A stretch of DNA of 41,307 bases from Calothrix sp. MO_192.B10 (GTDB taxonomy: Bacteria > Cyanobacteriota > Cyanobacteriia > Cyanobacteriales > Nostocaceae), in contig JASJDS010000044.1 in the NCBI GenBank assembly GCA_030065055.1, positions 1 to 41,307 on the forward strand. Reading direction: 5' to 3'. Made by a program: the position numbers and the translations under genes. Shown piece by piece: positions 23,938 to 35,800 of the stretch (its first letter is position 1; each line of letters starts with the position of its first letter). The notes below the pieces were generated by a model. The model saw only the letters and a list, made by a program, of their open reading frames with translations, was not told where the DNA came from and made no database searches.

Positions 23938-25062
23938 TCACGCAGGATGAGTTTGCACTTGTTTTTGCAATAGGTTAATAATCGCAGTTTTTTCCAAAAT
24001 ACCTACCAGTACTCCATTCTCACCAATTACAGGCAGTGCAGATAATCTTTTACCTTCAAGCAACTGTATTACTTCCAACAAAGGTAAATCGGATTTTACG
24101 GTTTTAGTCAACTCTATTGGCCGCATTACCTCTGTTACCTGAGTTTGTGCCCATTCTCCGGTAGGGATAATTCGCAAATCATCAACAGATATACTTCCTA
24201 GTAATTCTCCTGTATTATCTGTGACTAAAAATTTATACCAATTCTCCCCAGATAATAGACGCTGATCGGCAAACTCCCTTAAGGTCATATCAGCAGATAC
24301 AATGGGGCTGTCATCGGTGACAACGTCTCCTGCTGTTAAACCTGTCAGTTTTTCCTGTACTTTGGCAAATTGAGCTGCATTACCAGCATTTTGTAACACG
24401 AAGAAACCAATTAACAAGTTCCAGAAATTACCAAAGCTACCAAATAATAATAGAGGGATTATACCAGATGCGATCGCTAGCCACCCAAAGGCCTGTCCGA
24501 TACGACTGGCAAAAACTACTCCTTTGTAGGGATTACCAGTAATTTTCCATACTATTGCCTTCAGTATATTACCCCCATCTAAGGGTAATCCAGGAATTAG
24601 GTTAAACAGTGCTAATGCCAAGTTAACTGAAGCTGCAAGAGCTAAAATCGCTGCTAATGGACCAGACGCACCAGTGGTCAAACCAATAGCTGTAAAGACA
24701 CCGAAGAGGATGATGCTAACTAAAGGTCCTGCGATCGCAACCCAGAAAGCTTCCCCTGGTGTTTTTGACTCTTGCTCTAAGCTGGCTAATCCACCAAAGA
24801 TAAACAGTGTAATAGATTTAACATCAATTCCTTGGCGCAGGGCAACAAAGCTATGCCCTAATTCATGGGCAACCACAGAACTAAATAATAATAGTGCTGT
24901 GAATAGTCCTAGTATTATCGCCAATCCCCCTGATAATTGAGGAAATTGTGCTGCTAGCCCACTACTGTAAGTCCAGGTTACTAAACCTAAGACTAAAAAC
25001 CAAGAAGGGTGAAGATAAAAGGGAATCCCAAAGAGATTGCCAACACGAATGGTGTTATTCAT
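23938..25062 (-). CDS. Site-2 protease (M50 zinc metalloprotease) with two CBS domains
   Basis: The frame reaches a GTG at 25071, but AGAGGT lies eight bases before the ATG at 25062, so I use ATG (MNNTIRVGNLFGIPFYLHPSW, 374 residues). The active-site HELGH (residues 66-70) lies in a membrane helix after SSVVA, and the third zinc ligand is in NLIPGLPLDGG. About six membrane helices fill residues 15-225. Two CBS domains follow (about 245-370), which in relatives bind adenosine nucleotides and control access to the site. Such enzymes cleave membrane-bound regulators such as anti-sigma factors, and the substrate here is unknown. It is divergent from the InrS-like gene over 243 bp. Confidence 0.93.
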   Translation of the reverse strand: MNNTIRVGNLFGIPFYLHPSWFLVLGLVTWTYSSGLAAQFPQLSGGLAIILGLFTALLLFSSVVAHELGHSFVALRQGIDVKSITLFIFGGLASLEQESKTPGEAFWVAIAGPLVSIILFGVFTAIGLTTGASGPLAAILALAASVNLALALFNLIPGLPLDGGNILKAIVWKITGNPYKGVVFASRIGQAFGWLAIASGIIPLLLFGSFGNFWNLLIGFFVLQNAGNAAQFAKVQEKLTGLTAGDVVTDDSPIVSADMTLREFADQRLLSGENWYKFLVTDNTGELLGSISVDDLRIIPTGEWAQTQVTEVMRPIELTKTVKSDLPLLEVIQLLEGKRLSALPVIGENGVLVGILEKTAIINLLQKQVQTHPA

Positions 25063-25213
25063 GGCGTTCACCTCTGATTGTTGTGTTTAGAGGTGATTTC
25101 CACCTCTGGTGATGAATTTATTGTAACGAAGTGTTAACTATTTTTAATTTTTGCAACTGTAGTGGTGTCCGTTTATTAATGTGCGGTTTTTATCACTTTT
25201 AGCTGTCTGTTTA

Positions 25214-25265
25214 CCTATTGATTACAGGGTAGGGTGAATAAAACATACTATTGAGCTATCAATAG
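25214..25265. promoter_or_regulatory. Candidate operator in the inrS/M50 intergenic region
   Basis: CTATTGA occurs at 25215-25221 and 25248-25254, and inverted at 25259-25265, giving the palindrome CTATTGA-GCTA-TCAATAG (25248-25265). It lies 40 to 90 bases before the repressor start, a place where autoregulation by a CsoR/RcnR-type protein would be expected. The true recognition sequence of this protein is not known. Confidence 0.35.
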
Positions 25266-25305
25266 GCTAGGATCTTATATACTGCCCAAACAGCTACAAC
25301 AGCCC

Positions 25306-25719
25306 ATGAATGGATCGAATCGATTAGCTCAACAAGAATCCATAGCTACCCATAAACATACAGAATCATCACCGAAACATAAAAAAACTAGTAACAAACA
25401 AAATAGTCAACACAGTACTCATCAACACGAACATTCGATTCATCCCCACATTCATAGTGAAGAGTCACTGCGGAAAATAGTCAATCGGCTATCGCGCATA
25501 GAAGGGCATATTCGTGGTATTAAGAGTATGGTGCAGCAAAATAGTCCTTGCCCCGATGTGTTATTGCAAATAGCCGCAGTTAGGGGAGCATTGGATAGGG
25601 TAGCACGTATTGTTTTGGATGAACATTTAACTGAATGTATTGGCAGAGCTGCTCAAGAGGGTGATATTGAAGTGGAGTTGGAACAATTGAAAGCGGCTTT
25701 AGATAGATTTTTGCCTTAG
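25306..25719 (+). CDS. inrS: InrS-like nickel-responsive repressor (CsoR/RcnR family)
   Basis: The protein has 137 residues with a long His-rich N-terminus (15 His in the first 50 residues), then the CsoR/RcnR four-helix DNA-binding core, LRKIVNRLSRIEGHIRGIKSM. Candidate metal ligands are His50, Cys82, His107 and Cys111. The Cys-His-Cys spacing of +25 and +29, and a His 32 residues before the first Cys, agree with those I recall for Synechocystis InrS (H21, C53, H78, C82). InrS releases the promoter of the nickel exporter nrsD when it binds nickel. No exporter is encoded within 5 kb. A Cu(I) or cobalt sensor is the alternative, but the ligand set favours nickel. Confidence 0.82.
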   Translation: MNGSNRLAQQESIATHKHTESSPKHKKTSNKQNSQHSTHQHEHSIHPHIHSEESLRKIVNRLSRIEGHIRGIKSMVQQNSPCPDVLLQIAAVRGALDRVARIVLDEHLTECIGRAAQEGDIEVELEQLKAALDRFLP

Positions 25720-25922
25720 TGCAAGTTGGCAAAAATTACTGACTAGTACCACTGCGCGTCAGTCAAAAGTCACGCATTGAGCCATTGTAGTGGACGGGTT
25801 TCCCGGCATCAAGCAACTGCCGTCAAATAGCGTTGACGTAGTACATTCGGACGGGCAAAGATGCCCATCCCACAAGATTTAAAAGTAAGAAAATCAGCAC
25901 AAATTTAATCATTAATTTGGCA

Positions 25923-26654
25923 TTATGCTTTATTTGTTCGGTTTTTTCCTCGGTTTGAATATTCCTTTGTGAACAAAACACCAAATCCCAAAACTATACC
26001 TGTACTGAGAATACTCATTGGTTCAGGGACAGGATATGCCTTTGTGAGTTTGACATTGTCTACTAACAAGGCAGAATTGACTGTATCGTCCCCGACATCA
26101 ACCACACCAAATCCTAAAGTATAAGTTCCTGCTGACTGGAAATTGTAAGTATAAGTTTGATATCCAGTTTCATCGTATAAGTGTGAAAAAGAGAAATTAG
26201 TAGGAGAAAAGGTATCTGCAAGTTGTTTTACATTAGTAATGCTAAAAAAGGCAAAATCATTATAATTTAGGTTGGGAAGGTCATCAGTGAGAAAATTCCA
26301 ATCGAAATTTAAAGTATCCCCAGCACCGACAGTAATAGTCTGTTTGATAGCAGAACCTTCAATCGCACCCAAATTTGTTAAACTTCCAGAAGATAATCCC
26401 AAGAAAGTTTCTAATTCAGAGCCGCTAGCACCCGTATCTAAATCAAGTGTTTCTAAGGCTGCTTGGTAATTTCCATCTGTTGGAGCCACCCCAAAACCTG
26501 AACTTTCAACTGTTGCTTGACCTCTAGTTGTCCAACCTGTGGAATCATTTGTCTCAAAACTGCCGTTTTGTAGCTGAAAACCATGAGCTATTTCCGTAGA
26601 AGCCATTACTAAACAGCTAGTAATCGCTAATGTTAAAGTAGAAAATCTTAGCAT
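25923..26654 (-). CDS. PEP-CTERM surface/exported protein
   Basis: The protein has 243 residues. A signal peptide (SCLVMASTEIAHG-F) starts it and the C-terminus is a PEP-CTERM sorting signal: VPEP at about 209-212, a hydrophobic helix (MSILSTGIVLGFGVLF) and a basic tail. The middle begins FQLQNGSFETNDSTGWTTRG and later TVNSALLVDNVKL, the jelly-roll-like pattern common in PEP-CTERM proteins of cyanobacteria. Exosortase-type processing would free it to the surface or matrix, but no exosortase gene is in the window. TAAGGAAG precedes the ATG. It lies 214 bp downstream of the giant RTX protein gene on the same strand. Confidence 0.88.
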   Translation of the reverse strand: MLRFSTLTLAITSCLVMASTEIAHGFQLQNGSFETNDSTGWTTRGQATVESSGFGVAPTDGNYQAALETLDLDTGASGSELETFLGLSSGSLTNLGAIEGSAIKQTITVGAGDTLNFDWNFLTDDLPNLNYNDFAFFSITNVKQLADTFSPTNFSFSHLYDETGYQTYTYNFQSAGTYTLGFGVVDVGDDTVNSALLVDNVKLTKAYPVPEPMSILSTGIVLGFGVLFTKEYSNRGKNRTNKA

Positions 26655-26809
26655 TTAATTATATTCTTCCTTAGGATAAACTATTCTGAGCTTTCAAAGA
26701 TATTTATTCCGGTATTAATCCCAATTATCAAAACTTCCAGCACCCATGAAAAATTTATCAAGATGTAAGTACCCCACCCCAGGAGAAAGAATTCTCAGGA
26801 ATTATACGG

Positions 26810-26852
26810 ATTCGCCTTTACCTATTACATTTGTAATTGGTTAAAGGCGAAT
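26810..26852. terminator. Long hairpin after the giant gene
   Basis: ATTCGCCTTTA (26810-26820) pairs with 26842-26852, and inside it ATTACA pairs with TGTAAT, giving about 19 pairs with a one-base bulge. It lies 17 bases after the stop of the giant gene. No U tract follows on the minus strand, so it may stabilise the RNA end more than terminate. Confidence 0.5.
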
Positions 26853-26868
26853 TTGTATAAATTTTCGC

Positions 26869-29800
26869 TTAAGCTTGGACAAAGAAATCGTTAGCATCCA
26901 AAGTGGGTGTAGTTGTTCCTGTTAAGGTGGCAAATATTTCGCCACTACCTAAACCAGAGGATTCACCATTTTGGTTGTATACTATATTGCCTGTTCCTTG
27001 GTTGTAAACAATGCTGGCACTGCTGACCCCCGCAACCAAGACTTCCTCTGCCGCAGTGACGTTGATGGTAGCAAATTCACTCTCCAATAAGTTGGTATTA
27101 ACTGCACTGCTTAAAGCTGTGAAGGAAGCTTTACTTAGGGCAATTTTATCTTCTCCCTTGGTGAAGTCACTGATGCTATCCACACCGAAAGCACTGGAGT
27201 TAAAGGCGGAACCACTACCAAACAAGAAGCTATCTAATCCTTCTCCTCCCTCTAGTAAGTCGTCACCGGCACCACCTAATAGGGTGTCATCCCCAGCACC
27301 ACCAACTAAGGTGTCATTACCCCCTAACCCTTTGAGTGAGTTGTTACCACTGTTACCTTTGATAGAGTTATCGAGGTCGTTACCCGTGCCCCTGGTGTTA
27401 GCAGTGCCAGTTAAAATTAAGTTTTCGACGTTAGCTATCAAGGTATGGTTGGCAGAAGACTGGACGGTGTCTGTGCCTTCTCCTGGTGCTTCTATGACTA
27501 CATCTCTTCTGCTATCTAAGATGTAGGTATCATCTCCGGGACCACCTTTTAAGCGATCGCTACCTCTACCACCATCAATGATATCGTTACCATTACCACC
27601 ATTGACGGTGTCGTTACCTGCTCCTGCGTCGAAGATATCATCACCATCAGTTCCGGGGAGTGTTTCACTATCGGATGTGCCATTGACGATGTTGACAGGG
27701 TTGAGGACTGTGAGGGTGAAGGTGTCGCTGATGCTGGCTGTGGAGGCATCTGTGGCGGTGACGGTAATATCATAGATGCCAGATGCGGTATCGGTTGGTG
27801 TACCGCTAAAGGTGGCGGTAGTTGGGTCAAAGGTTAATCCACTGGGTAGAATAGTGCCATCTGCTAAGGCGTAACTGAGACTAGCATCATCGACATCAGC
27901 AAAGGTGTTGGCAGGAATGGTGAAGTTGAAGGATTCCCCTTCGGTAGCTGTTTGGTCACCAAGTGCGTTTTCTAGGGTAGGTGCATCATTAACAGGGTTG
28001 ACTGTAATGTTAAAGATGGTGCTGTCAATGGTGTTACCTGCGCCGTCTGTAACGTTGAAGCTAAAACTGTCACTGGTGGTTTCGCTACCGTCGTGTACGT
28101 AGGTAAGTAAGCCATTATTAATTTCTTCTTGGGTGAAAGTGCTTTCAAACGTAAGGGCTGTACCACTCAAAACCAGCGAACCATTATCTGTGAGGTTGAT
28201 GACTGTGTAAGTAATTTCCTCAGCAATGTTGTCGGTATCGGTAACTTGAAGAACAGTATCGGCAATTGTACCACTTGCCCCTTCGTTTAGGGTGAGTACC
28301 TCGTTGTTAACCAGCACTGGAGGTTCGTTGGTTCCATTACTGGAGGTATTAACTGTCAGGACAAATGTGTCGCTGATTGTTGCACCTGCACTATCGGTAG
28401 TTGTAACTTTAACGTTGAGGCTACCAACATCACCGTTGTCAGGAGTACCGCTAAAGGTGCGTGTGGTGGGGTCAAAGGTTAACCAAGTTGGTAATGGGCT
28501 ACCATCTGCTAATGTTGCTGTGTAGCTTAGAACATCACCTGCATCTACATCACTGAAGGTATTTGCTGGGATAGTGAAGTTGAAAGCGCTGTCTTCTGTG
28601 GCTGTTTGGTTTGCGATCGCATTTTCTAATGTAGGTGCATCATTAACATTGTCAACGGTAATGGCAAAGGTATCACTGACTGTTGCACCTGCACTATCGG
28701 TAGTTGTAACTTTAACGTTGAGGCTACCAACATCACTGTTGTCAGGAGTACCGCTAAAGGTGCGTGTGGTGGGGTTGAAGGTTAACCAAGTTGGTAATGG
28801 GCTACCATCTGCTAATGTTGCTGTGTAGCTCAGAATATCGCCTGTATCTACATCAGAGAAGGTATTTTCTGGGATAGTGAAGTTGAAAGCGCTGTCTTCT
28901 GTGGCTGTTTGGTTTGCGATCGCATTTTCTAATGTAGGTGCATCATTAACATTGTCAACGGTAATGGCAAAGGTATCGCTAACTGTTGCACCTGCACTAT
29001 CAGTGGCTGTAACTTTAACATTTAAGCTACCAACATCACCGTTGTCAGGAGTACCGCTAAAGGTGCGTGTGCTTGGGTTGAAGCTTAACCAAGTTGGTAA
29101 TGGGCTACCATCTGATAGTATTGCTGTGTAGCTTAGAACATCACCTGTATCTACATCAGAGAAGGTATTTTCTGGGAGAGTGAAGTTGAAAGCGCTGTCT
29201 TCTGTGGCTGTTTGGTTAGCGATCGCATTTTCTAGGGTAGGCGCATTATTAACATTACCAACGGTAATTGCAAAAGTATCGCTGACGGTTGCACCTTCCG
29301 TGTCGGTAGCTGTGACTTGGATGTTTAAACTACCAACATCACCGTTACCTGGGGTACCGTTAAAGGTAAGAGTTGCAGCATCGAAAGTTAACCAAGTTGG
29401 TAATGGACTACCATCTGATAGTGTTGCTGTGTAGCTTAGAACATCACCTGTATCTACATCAGAGAAGGTATTTGCTGGGATAGTGAAGTTGAAAGTGCTG
29501 TCTTCTGTTGCGGTTTGGTCAACAAGTGCATTTTCTAATGTAGGTGCATCATTAACAGGGTTGACTGTAATGTTGAAGATGGTGTTGTCAATGGTATTAC
29601 CTGCGCCATCTGTAATGTTGAAGCTGAAGCTGTCGCTGGTGGTTTCGCTACCGTTGTGTACATAGCTGAGTAAACCATTGTCAATATCTTCTTGGGTAAA
29701 GGTATCATTAACCGCTAACTCTACGCCATCAAGGGTTAATGTTCCGTTGTCCCCTAGGTCGGTGATTATGTAAGTAATTTCAGCAGCACTATTGTCACTA

Positions 29801-32800
29801 TCTGTTACCTGCAATTCAACATTAGTAATGGTAGCGGTGGCTTGTTCATCTACAGTCAAGCCATTGTTGATTTCCAGGACAGGGGCTTGATTTAGTTGCT
29901 GGTTACCGAAATCCAAGTCGGTGACTACTTCCCCAGAGGAGAGGGTAACGGTGTGTGCTAAGGGTAAGGAATCGCTGGGTAAGTAAAGCGGGTCATCACT
30001 GGAATTAGAATTGGTGTCAGTAGTACCTGAATCTGGTGCTTCGCTGTTGAAGGTCAGAATTGCTTCTGCCAATGCCAGCATATCCACCCGTGGGAAGTCC
30101 AGACCTGTGTTGCTGACGCTATCAATTTCATCGTCGCCATCGTTAATAATTACACCTGTTGTTGCCAGCAACTGGCTAAATTCACTGACTGTGAGTTTCC
30201 GACCCAGGGTTTCCACTGCTAATTGCTGTGCTAGGACGGCGATACCAGCAATGTGGGGGGCTGCCTGACTTGTACCGCCTAATGTCTTGGTACCACCGCT
30301 AGCATCTGCACCTGTGAGGGGGATACCGGGGGCAAAGATGTCTGTTTCGGTTTCATGGCGTTGGGAGAAGTCGGCAATTTTGTCGGTATCACTCCATACT
30401 GCACCCACAGCTAAAACACTGGGGTCAATGGCGGGATATGCTAAACCTTGGACGCTACCAAATTGCTGGAAATTGTTACCTGAAGCGGCGACAACAATGA
30501 TACCCATGCCGTAGAGTGCTGCTAGTTCGTCTCCTATGCCGTAACGGGAAGTGGCGGTATTCCAGTTTTGTTCGTCTCCCAGGGAGAGGTTTACACTGGC
30601 GATGTTGTAGGTGTCGGCGTTGTTAATTACCCACTGGAGGGATTCTTCCAAGTCGGAGAAGTAGCCAGAACCGTTGTCCTTGAAGACTTTCAGGGCAATG
30701 ATATCAGCTGAGGGGGCAATGCCAGTGTAGGTGCTGTCACCGGAGGCTAATATGCTGCTGACGTGGGAACCGTGACCATTGACATCGCTGGCATCTATAT
30801 CATTATCGGCGAAGTCATATTGGTAGATAATGCGATCGCTTATTCCATCTCCATTACTATCAGTACCAAAGAAGGGGTGGTCTACATCAATCCCCGTATC
30901 AATAATGACTGTGGCGTATTCTTGACCTTTGATGTTACTAAAGCGAGAATCTGCCCAGAAATCATCTAAATTAATTAGATTAGTGGCGTTAGTATTGCCA
31001 GAACTAGAAATAATGGTGCTTGGACTTGGGGATGACGTAGTATTTTCATCAGTAATATCCGAGGGTGATTCGTCATCAATTATGATTACTTTGGCACTGC
31101 TTTGATTGCCGATAGTAACATTCTCTGAAGGATTAGTTAACTCAATGGTAAAGTATTCTTCTCCTTCAACTTTGTCATCGTTGCGAATACGGATAGCGTT
31201 AGAATTGGCAAAGAGGGCATTTTCTACAGGGATTACTTTGCTGACTTCATTTTCAGCGAAAGTAATCAAAATCGACCGATAGTTGAAATCGGTACGGGTG
31301 GAACTAGGAGCACAAGCACATCCTTCGGCAGTACCATCACTCAAGGTTAGGGTGGCACTGACTGGAGAACTTGTATCACCTGTACGAGTGACAATTACTT
31401 GTGTGATGGCGTTACCGTTTTCTGTAACGGTATATTCACTGGCACTCAAATTGAGTTGAATTTGACTATCTGGTTGGGGAATGTGGGGTTCAAGGGTAGG
31501 GATAGCTAAGGGGATATTGGCAGCAGTGGTAGTAACTTCGACACCGGGATAGGTTTGTTGCCAACCATCTTGGAGGATTTGGGCGACTGTGTAGGTGTCG
31601 GGACGCAGGTTGGTGAAGCTGTAGTTACCTTCTGCATCGGTAATGGTGGAAATTTCCCCGGTATCTAGTTCGCCGTTGTTATTTGCATCTATATAAACCG
31701 TCCACCCTGCTAACCCTGGTTCGTTATCTTCTTTGATACCATCCCCATCTAAGTCATGCCATTGCATTCCGTAAATTTCGGCATCGTCATCGCCAATGTT
31801 GACAGTAATATCTGGGAGGGTAATGTTGTTGTAGTCTGTGTCGTCGCTGCTGATGCTATGGCTGATGGTGTTGGTTTGAGTACCTTCGGGGGTGGTGTCG
31901 TTAATTGCAGAGACGGTGATGGTTTGGGGTTGATTCCAATTGGTGTCGTCGAAGGTAAGGGTGGTGGTGTTGGCGGTAATTTGGTTACCAAGGTTTAGAG
32001 TAATGGTAACTGTAGATGTGGGTTGGGTGTCGAGGACTATATTATAGGTATCGGTAGCACCTCCTTCTGTGACGTTGGTAGTACCTCCTGTTTGGGTAAT
32101 GCTTACGCCGGGAGTTGCGGGTGCAGCAATATTAAATGTGGCGGATTTTGCTTCAGTACCGTTATTTCCAGCGTTATCTTGGATGGTGGTTGCATCAACT
32201 TGGAAGCTGTAGGTTCCGGGAGTATTAGTTAAGGATTCTAAACCACTAATCCGATAAGTTGTACCGGAGAGGTATTCAATGGTGACAGTATCGGAGAGGG
32301 TTAGGGTTTCACCGTCGCGGGTGAAGGTGATATCGCTTTTATCAAAAGTTGTGAGGTCAATTTGTTCGGAGAAGCGGACATCAATACTGTTAACGGGATC
32401 TGAAGTAGAGGTTTGGGGAACGTTGAGGAATTCGAGAATAACCGGTTGGGTAACATCAGCAAAGATATCAACGGTTCCGGTAGTGCTATTTCCTGCTCGA
32501 TCCTCAATACTCAATTCTACGGTACGAGAACCTGCGCCAGATAGTTGAATATCTCCTGTAAAGCTAGTTCCTGTAACCGTTGCTTGACCTAAGTTTTCCC
32601 CGGTGGTGACATCTTTGAAGTAAACTTGTAGGTTTTCTTCAGGTAAGTCCCCTGTAATAGTGATGTTTTGGCTATTTACCCGATATTGTCCGTATTGGTT
32701 GAGGGTTGCAAAAGTGGCGGAAGCTGGAGTTAAATCACTAGTGGTAATGGGGGTTGCACTAACTTGGATATTGGTGGCTAACAGAGGAGGTGTTAAATCC

Positions 32801-35800
32801 AGTTCCCAATTGCTGCTGAGGCTGTTGGTAGTAGCATTTCCGGCGTTATCTTCAATTCCTGCACCGTTAACGGTTAAGGTGTATTCTCCTTCGGTATCTT
32901 GCAGGAAGGTTAACCCTTTGATGGTGTAGGTAGTTTCGTTGCGTTTTTCAATGGTGACATCATCCACCTGTAGGGGCGCAATGCTTGCGCCCTCTTGTGT
33001 CAAGGTAAAGGTAATGTCTTGATAGTCAAAGGTTTCGGGGTTAATTGCTTGGTCAAAACTGACTTCGATACTAGATATGGCGGTATTTCTGGGACTGGTA
33101 ACGTCATCTATATTGGTTAAGGTGGGGGCGGTGTTATCAAGTACCCAGGTAAAGCCTTTACCGCCAATTCCGTTATTATTATCAGTGTCTTGAATGTTGT
33201 TAGCGGTGACTAATAATTCATAATCCCCTTCAACATTGGTAAATTGAGTCAGGTTGCTGACACTGTAAGTAGTTCCGTTGATTTGGGTAATAACAATGCT
33301 GTCATTGACTAAGTTACCCCCTTCATTGCGGGTTAAGGTGATATCTGTGTAGTCGAAACTAGCAGGATTAATGATTTCGGTGAAGGTGACATTAAAGGTG
33401 TCAATGGGAGTAGTTAGTAAATTGCTGGTAAACCCTTCTATAGATTCTACTGTGGGTCTTTCCCCTGTAAATAACCAATTTTCGTTAACGCTTCCTGCAC
33501 CTGCATTTCCTGCTAAGTCTTCAATTCCAGTCGCATCAACGCTGAGTTGATATTGTCCAATATTGCCGGTGATTCCGGTTAAATTATTGATTTGGAAGGT
33601 AATCGGGTCAATTTGGCTAATTGTGACCCCATTGGTAATTAAATTATTACCACCATCCAGGGTTAAGCTTAAGTCTTGATAGTCAAAGGTATTAGCGCGA
33701 ATTGCTTCGGTAAAGACAACGGTTAAGCTCTCAACGGGAATATCGCGGGGATTGGGTTCAACATCAATGATTTCTCGAACTTGTGGCGGTGCATTATCAT
33801 TGCTGTCGTAAATTATGGTGTAGTTACCAGTGCTGTCAAAATCAAGGAAATGTAATTTATTTTCATAAATTGGTCGTCCGGTGGCGGGGAATGTTCTGTC
33901 AGTGCGCCAGATATTTTCGGGGTTAATTTCTGTACCATCGGAGCTAACAATTTTATCAATTTGAAATTGTCCATTTGCGGGGTCATCAAGGACAATATAA
34001 TTCCAACCTGTGGTAGCAGCAAGGGTAATATTAGCTTCTAAATCAAAGATGTTAACAGGTGCGTCAACTGTTACTTCATCAATTGCAGTAACGGGAGCGG
34101 TACTACCATTAGTAAAGTAAAGAGTATCGGGGTAAAAGTTGTCGTCTTCAATATCATTAACTAAGAAGTCTGAAAGTCCATCACCATCTGCTTGGACTAT
34201 GTGGATTAATTCGTGAATGTTGACTTCTTTTATGAGAGAAAGTTCAGGATTTCCTAAATTATTAACGTGTTCAAAGGTCGCTTCATAATCAATGAATTTA
34301 CCTTGTAAACTGGATTTAAAGAGCCATTCTCCAACCGCAGTTCCTCCAGCTTCAATATTACCAAAATCTACTTTTAAAGTGGGTTCGATTCCTTCACCAT
34401 TAATTTGTGAACCAATAATGTCAAAATCAATTAATAACCCTTTTTCATTATCAACAATTTCGGGTTGTGCTGAGGTTATACTCAGGTTTCTGGCATCACC
34501 AAAACCATTATTCTGGACTAATACGGCTAAGGAGAAGGGTTCAGATACTTCTGTGGCATCTGTGAAGGGATCATCTCCGAATACGTCTCTTTGATGGAAA
34601 TAGTCTACTGTTAATTCTGCTTGTGGGTTAACGGTTATTGAGGTTGAAAGGAGGGGAACTGTTACCAGTTGTTCGTTTTCTGTATAGCTAAGGCTACCAC
34701 CTATAGAGTAGACTGTAGGTGTATTGGGGGCTGCATTTCCAGTGGGGATAATTGTCCACTCTGCTGAACCTGTGGAATCTGCACCTAGAAAGCCTGTTCC
34801 ATCAACCGCATTTAAGCCGTTAAGTACAGGATTTTCAATACCAAATAGTGCTGGATCTACAATATTGCCATTTTCATCACGGATTTCGAGAATAACAGAA
34901 ATATCTTCTAAACTGATGTCATCATGTCCATTTTCTATTTCCAAAGTTCCCAGGAAAGCAGAACGAGTCATTACCGCATCTTGGTCAATACTAATGCGGA
35001 CTGAAGCACAAACAGAATTATCTGCGTTTGCTGAGTGAATTTCTTCTGTTAGGGAGTCTGTAGATGTAGAAGAAGTAACTGGACCGGGACACAATGAATC
35101 AACATTATATACTATAGGAGTATGACGGGGCGGAGGCGGAGGCGGATCACCGTCACCATTATTATTATCACTTCTAGGCAAATCATCTGAAGGTATCCCA
35201 ATATCAGGTAAGCCCCCACAATTACCTATTGCATTCTTAGCTACGAAGTTTTTTGTTTTGATAATATCTTGGCTTCCACAAAGATAGGCAAAATACATCA
35301 AACCATTAAGAATACATGGAATAATAGAACCGCTAGAAGTTGAAAGTTCGCCACTGCTGGTGTCTAAGGTATCAAAATTACCAGTCAGGGTAATGCGGAT
35401 GGGAACTGTAATTGAACTTTTCGCCTCTAAAGAATCAATATTATTAATTAGAGGTTCAACGGTGTAGAAGGGATGTTCTTCAAAGAAAAGACTCAGATCC
35501 TTAGCAGCAATTAACCCATGATTGGTGAAAGTCATCTCAACCTGCATCACCTGTCCCACTACAGTGAGTTCTGCTAGGTCTATCACTGGATTATCAATTG
35601 TAACTGTAGGAATCGGAACATCAGTTTCAAAGACGCTTTCTACTTGAATATCATATTGATCTTGAATTTCGGTTTCTGTAACAGTCCAAGTATATTTAAC
35701 CGTTTCCTTCGATAAAAATGATTCAATAGTTTCCGTTTCCCCTGCACCGATTTGAACGGTTTGACGGAAAGTATCATGATCCTCTGCTCTGACTTCTAAG

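Noticed and set aside
34201-34215. HELIH zinc-protease motif in the giant protein
   Set aside because: It lies in a beta-rich module ([15 protein letters not shown]) with no third ligand or metalloprotease context; the HExxH match is probably chance.
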